Shown piece by piece: positions 40,599 to 50,500 of a DNA stretch of 64,000 nt. Origin of the DNA: Prasinococcaceae sp. CCMP 1430. Lineage: Eukaryota; Prasinodermophyta; Palmophyllophyceae; Prasinococcales; Prasinococcaceae. Location of the stretch: NCBI GenBank assembly GCA_013416795.1, contig RQSC01000630.1:156832-220831 (forward strand). Direction: 5' to 3'. Position numbers and translations under genes: made by a program. Positions within the stretch are counted from its first letter, which is position 1. Every line of letters begins with the position of its first letter. The notes beneath the pieces were generated by a model. The model made no database searches. It was given only the letters and a program-made list of their open reading frames with translations, and had not been told where the DNA came from.

Positions 40599-41827
40599 TC
40601 AGAGCATCTGTGGCTTGAGCGCGTGCGACACCTCGTGGCCGAGCGCAAAGAAGCCGGCCAATGTGCATGCAAGCCCTAGATACACCAGTGGCGCTAGCGG
40701 CCTGCCCCTCGGCTCGAAGAAGAAGTAGAACCAGACATCGTACCTCAGGTTGATTGCCCACGCAGGGCACACATACGCGATGCCGAAGAGCACCACGAAG
40801 CTCCAGTGCTCTTTGCAGAAGGTCAACCTGTTGACGAGGACCTGTCGGACTCGCGTCCGACAGTGGGAATACGGGACGACGCACGTCAGCGCTTGCAGCG
40901 CGAGGTGTGGCGAGCACCGACCCACTCGCCACATCTGCACATGCACGCACCTCGATGAGCATTAAGACGGCGTTGAGAGCGTGCGCTGCTAACACGAAAT
41001 GCGAAAAGAAGACCCCGAGCGCATGTTTTCTCCTCGCCGGGTCCTCGATGAGGCGCGTGGCGGGAACCAGTACGAACCACACGACAACGAAAACCAAGAA
41101 GGCACAGGAGAAGCTCTGTGCGTTGCCAGGAGCAGGTGCACGTGCGAGTGTCGGCACGCGGTGGTATCAGCGCACGGTACGCGCATCGCGAGGTTTCGCG
41201 CAGCTGGGTGCGGGGTGCGCATGCCTCGCAGGTTCACGACGGACCTGCTCGAAGACCACCCACAGAAACTTGTGCACAAGCTGAGGAACGACTGTGTCAA
41301 ATGCGAATTCCCCGACCACAAGCCTCACAACTCCAAGCGACCCAGTCATCGAGAAGTAGAGGCCCTGTAGAGTCCAACACCACACCGTGAAGGTGAGGGC
41401 AATCATCGGACCTCGCAACACGAAATCCGACCCATCAGCTCGCGTGAGTATGAAGTGTGAGTGTGTAGACGACACCTGCACGCCGCCGTGCGCGGCGAGC
41501 ATGTGCGTGGCGCTGGGTCAGCGGACTGTTCTTCCACAATCCGCGCCAGCAGCACCGAGCGCGGATCCGAGCATTCAGCATTGTACGTACCTTCCACTTC
41601 ACAGACCACAGGATGGACACCCCCGTGGCGAGCCGCGCCACAGCTAGTAGCGCGTCCATCGCCTGCCCCCCCTCGCCGCGCGCGAGCAGCGTCGATTCTG
41701 CGTTGGCGTGCACCTCCCACATGAGCTGGCCCGAGGCGCCCGCCGAACGAATGCGCTGGATCGCGACGTACGCAACCATTCCTAACATCGCAGCCGTCGG
41801 CGCGAAGCCATCCGGCACGAGCGTCAT
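40599..41827 (-). CDS. AIG1/FAR-17a-like polytopic membrane protein
   Basis: Four exons: 41827-41591, 41475-41245, 41115-40951 and 40841-40599, all phase-0 joins with GT donors and CAG acceptors, giving 291 aa. About six hydrophobic helices are visible, e.g. GVVRLVVGEFAFDTVVPQLV, FLVFVVVWFVLVPATRL, FVVLFGIAYVCPAWAI and VYLGLACTLAGFFALGHEV. Helix order and the LTF...LQGLYF, HFVLAAHALN and IEVLVNRL...F motifs resemble AIG1/ADTRP. In those enzymes a Thr in the first motif and a His in the second are catalytic for hydrolysis of fatty-acid esters of hydroxy fatty acids; both are present at comparable places (LTFTVW, AAHALN). The family call is from motif memory. The last intron ends in a perfect 9-bp hairpin at the splice site. 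Confidence 0.65.
40842..40863 (-). repeat. Perfect 9-bp inverted repeat at a 3' splice site
   Basis: CTGTCGGAC-TCGC-GTCCGACAG: nine base pairs and a four-base loop. On the minus-strand transcript one arm is the intron's last nine bases, ending in the acceptor ACAG, so folding would bury the AG. Confidence 0.85.
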
Positions 41828-43444
41828 CCCCCTCGCTGCTGGCGCCGCCCGGGTCCGCCCCGTACGGCCCGCCCCGTACGGCCCGCCCCCGCTCCGCCCC
41901 CAAAACGCCCGATACTGCGGCGCCCACCCTGCACGGCTGCCGCGCCGCTCGGCGGCGCTGCGATCCTTCCCCCCTCCCCTCCCCCCCCCCCCTCTACACT
42001 CAGGCGCCCCCGCCCGCAGACGGTGTGGCGCGGCGGCGCGCCCGCCCGACCACGCATGATGCTGCAGCGTGCACGACAACGTGTTACGATTTTCTTTCAT
42101 ATGAACTTGCTCGTGCAGAGACGGTGTTTTGTGCTGTACGTGCCTGGCCATTTCTCTGCGGATGCGCATCGAAACGCACTGCGCGTCCGGGGGCTGCGCG
42201 GTGACAGGATCCACCTCGCCTGGGTCGCGCCAGTTTATGGATGGGGCTTGCTCGCTGTGGCCGTACTTCCAAGTGGCTTTCATACGCACGCGGAGCTTCA
42301 AAAAGCTCGTCGTGGAGAGTGCGTAGTAATCTACCATCAGATGGTAGTGTCTGATGGTAGGTTGGGCAAACGACGGTGCACACGCTGCATGGCGTGGAAC
42401 CGTGCATTTATTTTTCGGTCGCGACGCGCCGGGCTTGGCAAGGCGAAGTGACGAGCAGAGTTCGCCAGCATTGCGTTGGATTTGGCCAGCGGAGCTCCCG
42501 CGACCACGCGCGCGCCGCCCGCTCGCGAGCGCGCGGTCACCGCGCAGCGCTCGCGAGCCTTATCATACAGGGGAACGGGAACATTCCGAATGCCGCTTTG
42601 CGATTCTGCGACGTGCTGGCCGCTCGCACTCGTCGGTCGGATTCGGATTTTGTTGGGCGCGGTCCGCGAAACGCCCCATCGCACCGCACCCGGCGCGCAG
42701 CGGAAAAGGAAACGGGGAAACGGCCCCGAAAAAAAAAAACGGAAGACGCACCATCGCGCCGGGCGTGACGTGACGGACCGGACAGGCGAGGGCATTTTAG
42801 ATTCGCGCGAATTGTGTATGGTTTATTTTTGTAAAATAAAATACTTGAATAAAACTGCGGCCGGCGGGTGGGTCGGTCGGTTCCCCCAGCCGGCGAGAAC
42901 GGTTCCCCCGGACCTGTCTTTCCGACCGGCCGACGGAGGCAAGCAAGCGGCCGCGGCGGCCCCCTGCCTGCAGGAGCGGCGGCGGGCCACGGCGCGGAGC
43001 AGCGTTCCCCGCCCAGCTGGACGCGTACGAATTCGGCGCGCGCCAGCGAGGCAGGAAGGGGCAACAGTCAGGGCTCGCCTGTGGTCCCACCGCCAGCCAG
43101 AGCGGGTGTGCGCACGCGCAGGCAAGTGGGCGCGCAGGGTGCGTGCGACAGGGTGGGCAGGGCGGTACGACGAGAGGAGGCGGGTGCGTCACAAAGGCTC
43201 GACCAAGCGCGACAGCCAGGTCGGAACAGTCAAAGGTTGGACCGGCGTTGCCGCGCGCGCCAGGGGGCGCGCGAAAGACTGCGTGCGTCCCGCAGCGGGA
43301 CGCTCGCGGCGCACGCAGGCGCGCGCGCGCTCGCGCTCGCGCGCCTGCGCCAGCGCGCGGGGGCAGCAGCCCCTCTCGGGCCAGCGCCATCTTGGAGTGT
43401 AGAGCGCTGGCGCGGCAAGGGTCGCTGCACGCGCAGGCGCCGCG
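41828..43444. other. Divergent 1.6-kb intergenic region
   Basis: Between the AIG1-like gene (minus) and the coiled-coil gene (plus). It contains a triplicated GATGGTAG element with inverted repeat (42334-42358), an AT-rich stretch around 42811-42857 (TTTATTTTTGTAAAATAAAA) and poly(A) of 10 at 42730-42739. No convincing coding frame. Confidence 0.5.
42334..42358. repeat. Inverted repeat CTACCATC-A-GATGGTAG plus a third direct copy
   Basis: Eight-base arms around a single central A, followed a few bases on by another GATGGTAG. Candidate binding site for a dimeric regulator or a hairpin; function unknown. Confidence 0.7.
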
Positions 43445-45061
43445 ATGGCATCTACCGCCGACTTCGTGTCCGAGCTCGTGCTCGCGAAGCAGGCTTGCCG
43501 CGGCGAATTCACGCTCGAGCAGATCGCGCAGTCAAGGCGCGAGGACCTGCCGCCGCCCGCCAACAAGGGCACGCACCGCGCGGTAGCTGCGCTGCTGTCG
43601 CCGCGCAGCATCGAAGCATGCCTGCGCGAGGGTGTCAACCCGGTTTCGCTGCTCAAGCGGGACGTGAGCTCGTTCGCCGGGCCGGGCGTGGGCCCCGCCG
43701 AGCAGAAGCTGCGAGCGGACATGTACGAGGAGCTGCGCACCGAGTCGCTGCGTGCGGTGACCGAGTCGCGTGCGGCTTTGCCGGCACCCGCGCGGTCGTC
43801 CGGACCGGGCTCGTCTACGCTTGGCGAGCCCTCGGGCCAGATGACGGCAGGGCCCCGGTCGTCGTCACCCGAGCAGCATGCGGAAATGTTCGAGAACGAG
43901 GAGCGCGCCCTGCAGGTCATGAAGCGCCGCCAGGCGCGCGAGATGGAGACCCTGCTCCGCGCGGAGGAGACGCGCGCGGAGATGGAGGAGATGCAGACGG
44001 CGAAAGTCAAGCGCGAGCAGCGGCGCGCCTTGGAGTTGAAGCGGCGCCAAGAGAGAAAGGAGGCCGAGTGGCGCGCCAGCCAGCAGAAACTCGCACTGCA
44101 GCGCAAGGCCAAGGAGGAGGCCGCCGAGCTTGCAGCGCGCGCGGAGGCCAACAAGCGCCACGAGGAGGAGGCAAAGTTGGTCGTCGCGCGCAAGGCGAAG
44201 GAACGCAAGGCGCAGCGCGCGCGCTTCCTGAAGGGCCAAGAGGAAGCCGCTCGTGCCGCGAAGTTCCGCGCGCAGACGGAGCGCTTCATCGAGATGCAGA
44301 TCCAAGAGCTGGAGCAGAAGTCGAAGCAGATAGCTATCCGAGATGCGGAGCGACGCGCGGCGCTCGAGGAGCAGCGCAAGAAGCGCGTGAGAAAGCAGAT
44401 GGCTGAGCGTCAGCGCGCGTTGCGCCGGCAGCAAAAAGCGCGTGAGGCAGCCCAATATGTGCTCGTGAAGCGCCGCGCAGTGTTCAGCGCGCAGCAGGAC
44501 GCGCTCAAGAAGCGGTTGGACGACCTGGAGCGCAAGCGTGCCGCGGACGAGGTGCGGATGCGGCTGGAGGCGGAGCGCAACGCGGAGCGGCGGATGGCGG
44601 CCATTGCGGAGGCCAAACGCGAGGAGGAGAAGCGCATCGAGGCCATTGTCGCCAAGAAGAGTCGACAAGACGAGCGCCTCGCGGCAGCGTACGACAAGCG
44701 CAAGTTCGAGGCCGCCCAGAAAAACGCGCAGCGCGCCATCAAGCAGTCGCTGCGAACTTCGAAGGTGGAGGCGATGCAGCGCGCTTCCGAGTACAAGCGC
44801 GCCATGCTGCGCTCTCGCCTGCAGGAGCAAGAGCAGCGCGTTGACGACATGCTCGAGCAGCGCTTTGCCATGCAAAACAGGCGGCGCCTGCAGAACCAGC
44901 AGGCTGACATGCAGAAGGCCAAGATGCGCGATCTGCTCGACCGCCTGCAGTCCACTAATATCACGTGGTCGGACCTCTCGCAGACCACCGGCGGGGACAT
45001 GTCCATGGAGGCGCTCGAGAGGGCCGTCACCAAGAAGAAGGGCAGCGCAGGGACGCTGTAG
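43445..45061 (+). CDS. Long coiled-coil protein, possibly cilium/basal-body type
   Basis: Single exon, 538 aa. A globular N-terminus of about 100 residues (MASTADFVSELVLAKQ, ALLSPRSIEACLREGVNPVS, LLKRD) precedes a Ser/Pro linker, then about 340 residues of almost continuous charged helix rich in Arg, Lys, Glu and Gln (EMETLLRAEETRAEMEEMQ, KAREAAQYVLVKRRAVFSAQ, AMLRSRLQEQEQRVDDMLEQ). The C-terminus is STNITWSDLSQTTGGDMSME. The SPRSxEAxxxxGxxPxxL motif ahead of a coiled coil resembles the start of some axonemal proteins of algae and ciliates, recalled from memory only. No membrane helix. The ATG at 43445 sits in a good context (GCGATGGC). Confidence 0.7.
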   Translation: MASTADFVSELVLAKQACRGEFTLEQIAQSRREDLPPPANKGTHRAVAALLSPRSIEACLREGVNPVSLLKRDVSSFAGPGVGPAEQKLRADMYEELRTESLRAVTESRAALPAPARSSGPGSSTLGEPSGQMTAGPRSSSPEQHAEMFENEERALQVMKRRQAREMETLLRAEETRAEMEEMQTAKVKREQRRALELKRRQERKEAEWRASQQKLALQRKAKEEAAELAARAEANKRHEEEAKLVVARKAKERKAQRARFLKGQEEAARAAKFRAQTERFIEMQIQELEQKSKQIAIRDAERRAALEEQRKKRVRKQMAERQRALRRQQKAREAAQYVLVKRRAVFSAQQDALKKRLDDLERKRAADEVRMRLEAERNAERRMAAIAEAKREEEKRIEAIVAKKSRQDERLAAAYDKRKFEAAQKNAQRAIKQSLRTSKVEAMQRASEYKRAMLRSRLQEQEQRVDDMLEQRFAMQNRRRLQNQQADMQKAKMRDLLDRLQSTNITWSDLSQTTGGDMSMEALERAVTKKKGSAGTL

Positions 45062-45325
45062 GACGCCATCTGGCGAAACCGCGCATGGGATGCAAGCTGG
45101 GGATATGACGGCACTGGCGAGGACGCTAGCTGGAGCGCGTCCGAGACACGCAACCACCGAGCGCCTCTGCGGATGCGGAGGAGAGCGGGGTGTGGGCCTG
45201 CGAGGCGTATAGTACGTGTGCAAACAGCCCGCCACAGTTTGCTCCCTGCCGAGCCCGAGTACAAAGCCAGCTCTAGTGCACCATGTTTAGAGCGCAAAAA
45301 GCTACGTGCGTGCCCGCAGGCGCCG
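45062..45325. other. Convergent intergenic spacer
   Basis: 3'-3' spacer between the coiled-coil gene and the golgin-84-like gene; nothing identifiable. Confidence 0.4.
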
Positions 45326-47152
45326 CTATCCACGCCCCACGAAGGCCGCTTTGGCCTCATCCAGCTCATTTGGCTCCCTCAAATTGATAAGGTCCTCGGC
45401 GCGGGCGAGCCTTTGAAGCCTGTGCAGCAGCATGTACACGAAGCAGTGCACGAACAGCGCGTAGAGCACGACCCAGAGGCGCAGGAGGGGGTTCTGCGAG
45501 AGCACGCGCCCGAAGGTGATTGCCCCCCTATCGAGCACGCGCGCGGCCGTCTGCACCTGCGGCCCGATGGCTGGCGCCCGTCCAATCTGTTCGTACACGC
45601 CGCCGCCGTGCGCATCGAGCGAGCTCACGGCGGAGCTCGCCTGCGACTCGGCCTGCGCGCGAATGCGCGCAACGCGCTCGGCCTCGTCACGAGCAGCGGC
45701 AATCTCGGCAGCCATGCGACGCTCCAGCGAGGACTTGTCGCTCTGGGCGCGCTCTAGGGCCGTCTGTTTGGCGTACAGCAGCTCAGTAAGCTCGGCGAAG
45801 CGGCGCTGCATGCTCTCTGCGCCACCTCCCTCGCTTTGGAGCGAGGCAGGCGCCGGCGCGGACGCGGGCATCGCTTCTTTCTGCCGTCGCTCCAGCGCAA
45901 GGGCATCCCGCATGGCATCGACCTCCGCGCGAGCGGCCTCGAGCTCGAGCTTGGCATCTGCGAGCTGCTGCTGCTGGGCGTTGGCGGCGCCGTCGTTCTG
46001 CGCACGAACCGCAGCTTCGCGCGCGAGAGCCGCCTCTGCCGCCTCGCTCTGCTCAACGAGAGCTGTGTTCTCAGCCTCGAGGATTGCTGCCTTGCTCTCG
46101 GCATCAGTGGCGCGTTTTTGAGCGTCCACGGCGGTAATCGAAGCGCGCGTGGCCTCGGCACGCGTGGCCGACAATGCCGCGTCGAGCGAGCGTATGCGTC
46201 CCGCCGCCTCCTCGCGGGCAGCAGCCGCCTCCTTACGCTCTTCCGCGAGGGCGCGCTCGCGGGCGGCAAGGTCGGCCCGCAGCGACGTTAAAAGCCCCGC
46301 CGGCGCAGAAACATCCAACGCATCCGGGCCCCCAGGCTGCTGCGGCCGCTCGTCGCCGGCGTCCGCGCCTCCTGGGACGGAGCCTGTGTCAGGCGCCTGC
46401 GCTCCTGCGGCCTTGGCCTCCGCCAGCCTCGTCTCAGCGGCAGCGGCAGCGCGCTCGGCATCGCCGAGGCGAGCGAGGAGTGTATCGCGCTCTTTGGCAA
46501 GCTTTCCCGCTTGCGACTTCGCCTGCGCGGCGAGCGCGGTGGCCTGGGCTTGCGCGCCTACGAGCTCTGTCTTGGCGGCCGCAGCTTCTTTCGACGCAGT
46601 GTTTCGCGCCAGTTGGTGCTCCGCGCACATACGCTCGAGTGCCTCCACCTCAGCCTGGGACTCGGACAGTTTGTCACCAAGCGAGTCGCACAGACGCTGT
46701 AGCCTCGCCTCCCGCGACGAGCCTTCCGAGGAAGCACCCCCATCGTGATAGTCGGCGGGTGCGTCTGCGGCATCGCGCCCGCCCGCTGCGGCGCGCGCCC
46801 CATCTGCATGTGTCGCCTCCGGCAGCCGTCTGGACTCGACGGGCCTCGCCTTTCGCCGCTGTGACGCTTTCGCGCCACTTGTTGCGGCGGATGCCGCAGC
46901 AATGGCCTCGGCCGCTGCCGCTGCTGCGTCGGAGGTTGACCCGGCACCGCCCGGGCCGGTGGCTTGCTCGCCAGCGCCGCCCCCCACCGCGCGCGTTGCG
47001 TCTGCTCTTGCCGCGGTGCCTGAGTTCTCACCAGCTGCGTCGTCCACGTGCGGCTGGGAGCCCACGACCACCGACACGTTGTGCGCCGCGCGGTCGGCCC
47101 TCTCAATGAGCGACTCGGCCTTGTGGAGCTGCGACTGCAACCACGATGCCAT
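45326..47152 (-). CDS. Golgin-84-like tail-anchored Golgi tether
   Basis: Single exon, 608 aa. It starts MASWLQSQLHKAESLIERAD, as plant golgin-84/GC1-type proteins do, then a disordered Ala/Gly-rich part and about 350 residues of coiled coil (LQRLCDSLGDKLSESQAEVE ... MQRRFAELTELLYAKQTALE). The RFAELTELLYAKQTALE block with the following Arg/Ala-rich helix is the most conserved part of the family. Near the C-terminus AARVLDRGAITFGRVLSQNP leads to one membrane helix (LWVVLYALFVHCFVYMLLHR) and a short tail. Family role: Golgi membrane tether with the coiled coil in the cytosol. The Met at 47152 was preferred over one 11 codons upstream because it begins the conserved leader. Confidence 0.88.
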   Translation of the reverse strand: MASWLQSQLHKAESLIERADRAAHNVSVVVGSQPHVDDAAGENSGTAARADATRAVGGGAGEQATGPGGAGSTSDAAAAAAEAIAAASAATSGAKASQRRKARPVESRRLPEATHADGARAAAGGRDAADAPADYHDGGASSEGSSREARLQRLCDSLGDKLSESQAEVEALERMCAEHQLARNTASKEAAAAKTELVGAQAQATALAAQAKSQAGKLAKERDTLLARLGDAERAAAAAETRLAEAKAAGAQAPDTGSVPGGADAGDERPQQPGGPDALDVSAPAGLLTSLRADLAARERALAEERKEAAAAREEAAGRIRSLDAALSATRAEATRASITAVDAQKRATDAESKAAILEAENTALVEQSEAAEAALAREAAVRAQNDGAANAQQQQLADAKLELEAARAEVDAMRDALALERRQKEAMPASAPAPASLQSEGGGAESMQRRFAELTELLYAKQTALERAQSDKSSLERRMAAEIAAARDEAERVARIRAQAESQASSAVSSLDAHGGGVYEQIGRAPAIGPQVQTAARVLDRGAITFGRVLSQNPLLRLWVVLYALFVHCFVYMLLHRLQRLARAEDLINLREPNELDEAKAAFVGRG

Positions 47153-47564
47153 GGAGCGGCCCCACGGGCCCCACGAGCAGGCCACAGTCCCGCTCCTCCT
47201 CGGCCTGGGTGCCGCCGGCGCGCGGCGGCCACGGCCGCGGCCGCGGCAATGCGGCGCGGGGAAGGCCCCTCACGGCCCTTTCGATCCGCGCGCGTGGGGG
47301 ATCGCGGCCCTGGTGCCACCCTCGCAACGTGCGGTGTGGCGCACGTCCCCACCACCCCCACCCGACCCCCCGTGCTGGCGTCGCTGACGCTGCTGCTCCT
47401 CTTTTTTCCTGTCCACCTTTTCGCGGCGATTTGAAGCAAGCTGATTTGCAGAGCACAATCCCACGGAAAGAAAGGAAAAGAAAAAGCGCGTGGCGGGGCC
47501 TTCAGAGCAGGTAAGGTACATACATCAAGAGTCTTAAAATTCCGTTGACGCACTCTGACGCGCC
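47153..47564. other. Intergenic region between golgin-84-like gene and large coiled-coil gene
   Basis: Both neighbours are on the minus strand. Contains A-rich patches near 47460-47485 (AAAGAAAGGAAAAGAAAAAG); otherwise GC-rich. No gene. Confidence 0.4.
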
Positions 47565-50500
47565 CTACGGCGAGCCACGAGGGCTGCGGGCGCTGATGAC
47601 CGCTTCAAGCTCGGCGATGATCCTATCAATGGCCGCTGCGCCGACCTCGTCATTGTCAGACTTGGCGGCCACTGCGGCAGCGCGCCTGCACACCTCGAGC
47701 GCCGCACGTGCATCGGCCCATGCCGCCTCTCGCACCGCCGCGCTTGACTCTGTGCCGTCTTCAGCCGTCGTCTCTATTGCCACTGCAGAGTTCACTGCAC
47801 CCACGGTGGCCTCGACGCTCCGCAGCAGCACAACGTTGACGGTCGACGCGTCGAGCTGGGGCGGCGGCGACGGTGCAGGTGACGAGGCCGCCGGTTGTCC
47901 AAACGCGCGTCGCTGCTGCTCTGGCAGAGGCGGCGACGCCTGCGTTTCCTGCGCCAGCGCCTCTGGCGACAACGATGGCGCAAGCTGTCGCAGCAACGCT
48001 AGTTCCTGCTTGGCCTGAAGCAGTTGCAGCTCGATGACCTTTTCCTGCTCCCTCGAAGGGCTGGAAGCGCTATCGACGCCCGCCGAGGGTTGCACGGCTG
48101 CGTCTTCCGCGGCATCCTCTGTTGGCGGCGCCCCACCAGCCGTTTGGGCGCTCGCAATGGGTGACCCCGCGCGCTTGAGCGCATCTCTTTCACGTGTCAC
48201 TGCCGAGAGCTTCTGTTGCAACTCCTCCATTTCTTTCGCCAAACGCGCCCCCGTTTTGAGGCTCTCCTTCGCAGCGTCCAGATCGCGCAGAGCCGCCTCG
48301 GTGGTCGCGCGCGCTTCGGCCTCAGCCTTGGCAACGAGCGCCTCCGCGCGCTCCTCCGCAGCGCGCACCTCAGCCACAGCCTCGGCCTCGAACGAGGCCA
48401 GATCATCCTCGAGGCGCTCGAGCTCTGCCTGCTGCTCCACTGCGAGCCGGGTCGTGCCCGCTGCGGCGGCGAGTCCCTGCTTAGCCGAGAAGAGTCTCGC
48501 CTCAAGTTCGGTCACACGTGCCTCCGCTGCGAGCGCCCGTGAGCTCTCCGCGCGCCCATCGGCCCGCGCGCGCTCCGCTGCCTCCGCTGCCTCCTCGACG
48601 CGCCGCTCGGCGTCGCGCAGCGCTTCATCAAGCTGCTCTGCGCGCGCGACGGCCGCGTCGGCCCGCGCTTCTGCCTCTGCTGCACGCTCACCCGACGTCG
48701 CGACTGACGCAGCGCTGGCCGCTTCTACCTTGGCTGCCATGGCGGCGCTCTCCTCCGCGGTGGCCCGCACAGCAGCAAGCTCTCCGCTGACCTTGTCGAT
48801 GCGGGCCTGCCATTGCGCGGCAGCGCGCTCCTTCCACTCCTCGAAGGCCACCGACGCGCTGTCCACCTCGCCCTTGAGCTGCTCCGCCTGCTCCTCGTAG
48901 TAGCTTGCAAGAGCGATAGCAGATTCCCTGGCGCGCTCGGAAGCAGCGGCATCCTTTTGGGCGTTGGAGGCCTCCGCGGCGGCAGCCTCTGCTGCGGCGG
49001 CAGCCGCGGCTGCACGCGTGACTGATGCCTGTGCCCGCTTGTCAGCGGCGCGCGCGGCCTTGGCCGCGGCCTTACACGCGCGCTCACTCTCAGCAGAAAG
49101 CGCCTGCGACTTGAGAAGCTCGGCCTCGGTCGTCGCCAGGGCGGAGCAGGCCTCATCGCGTTGGGCCATCAAGGCCGCTGCCTTGGCATCGGCGGCATCG
49201 CGCTCCCTCTGCCCTGCAGCCTTTGCGGCACGCAGCGCTGCCGCCGCCGCGGAAATGGCCTCGTCGCGCTTGGCGACGTCCGCAAGCGCCTCGTCTCGAC
49301 TCACCCGGGCCGTTGTCAGTAATGCCTTCGCGCGCCGTCGCAGCGTCTGATAGCGCCGCGTCACACGCGCCTCCCTTTCCTCGGTGTCTTCGAGCTTGTG
49401 CGCAAGGTCTCGCTGCTCCCGCGCCACTTGCTCCTGCACAGCGAGGGCGCGTTCCACCTCAGCGCGCGCGCGTTTCGCTGCAGCTTCGGACTCGAGCGCG
49501 CGCTGTTCGGCCGCCACGCGCGCGTGGAACTCTCTGCCACGGTCGAGCTCGGCGCGAGCAGCGCGCGACGCTGCCATCTCGGCCGCACGGGCGGAAGTCT
49601 GCTGCGCCTGCTGTGCCTCACGCATAGCCTCTTCGTTCGCCAGGCTACGGAGCTCCGCCTGCTGCGAGAGCTCAGTGACGTGTGAGAGCCTCCTAGTGAG
49701 CTCGCTGGCCTCGCCCACAGCTCTATCGCGCTCGGCGGCCGCAACCTTGGCGTCTCGAAGTGCGCGCGATGCCGTGTCCCGCAGACGTGGTAGTTCGACC
49801 GCACCCTGCACGGCCACGGAGAGCTTAGCGCGCAGCGTCGCGACCTCGGCCTGCGCAATCTTCAGCTCCTTCCCCGCTGCACGCGCCTCCTCACGCGCAC
49901 TCTCGAGGAGCGAGGAAGCGGAAGCAGCTGCACTGGCAGTAGCAGCGGCGGATCGCCGCTCGAGCTCCGCCACGCGCCCCTTGCTCGCCGCGGCGGCAGC
50001 CTGCGCGCGCTTGAGGGCGACCACGGCCGCGGAGTGCTGCTCGCGCCACCGCTTGGCCTCTTGCTCGGCCGACGCCGCGCGCTCGCCGGCGGCCTTGCCG
50101 GCGGCCTCGGCAGCCTTGCCGCGCTCACGCGCTGTCGCTGCGGCCGATTTCGCAGCGCGCGCCTCGCGCTCCGTCGCCGCCGCCCGTCCGCGCCAACGCT
50201 CCACGTCGGCGCTCACAACGCCAAGGCGCGCGGTGGCGCCCGCGAGCGCCGCCTCGAGCTGGGATTGCTCCATCTGCGACGAGTCGGCGCGAGGCTTCGA
50301 GCCACTTGATGGCATCGGCGACGCGCCCGCGAGGACCATCGCAGTTGCGCTCGCGTGCTTCGCAGCCGCACTGCCGGCACTTGAGACTTCGATGCCGCGA
50401 CGGCGGAGCAGCGCACGCGGTGCATCGTAGTAGAGGACGTCCACCACGCGACTGAGGCGATCCGAGACGGTCGTGAACGGGACCTCCTCGCGCGCGTCGC

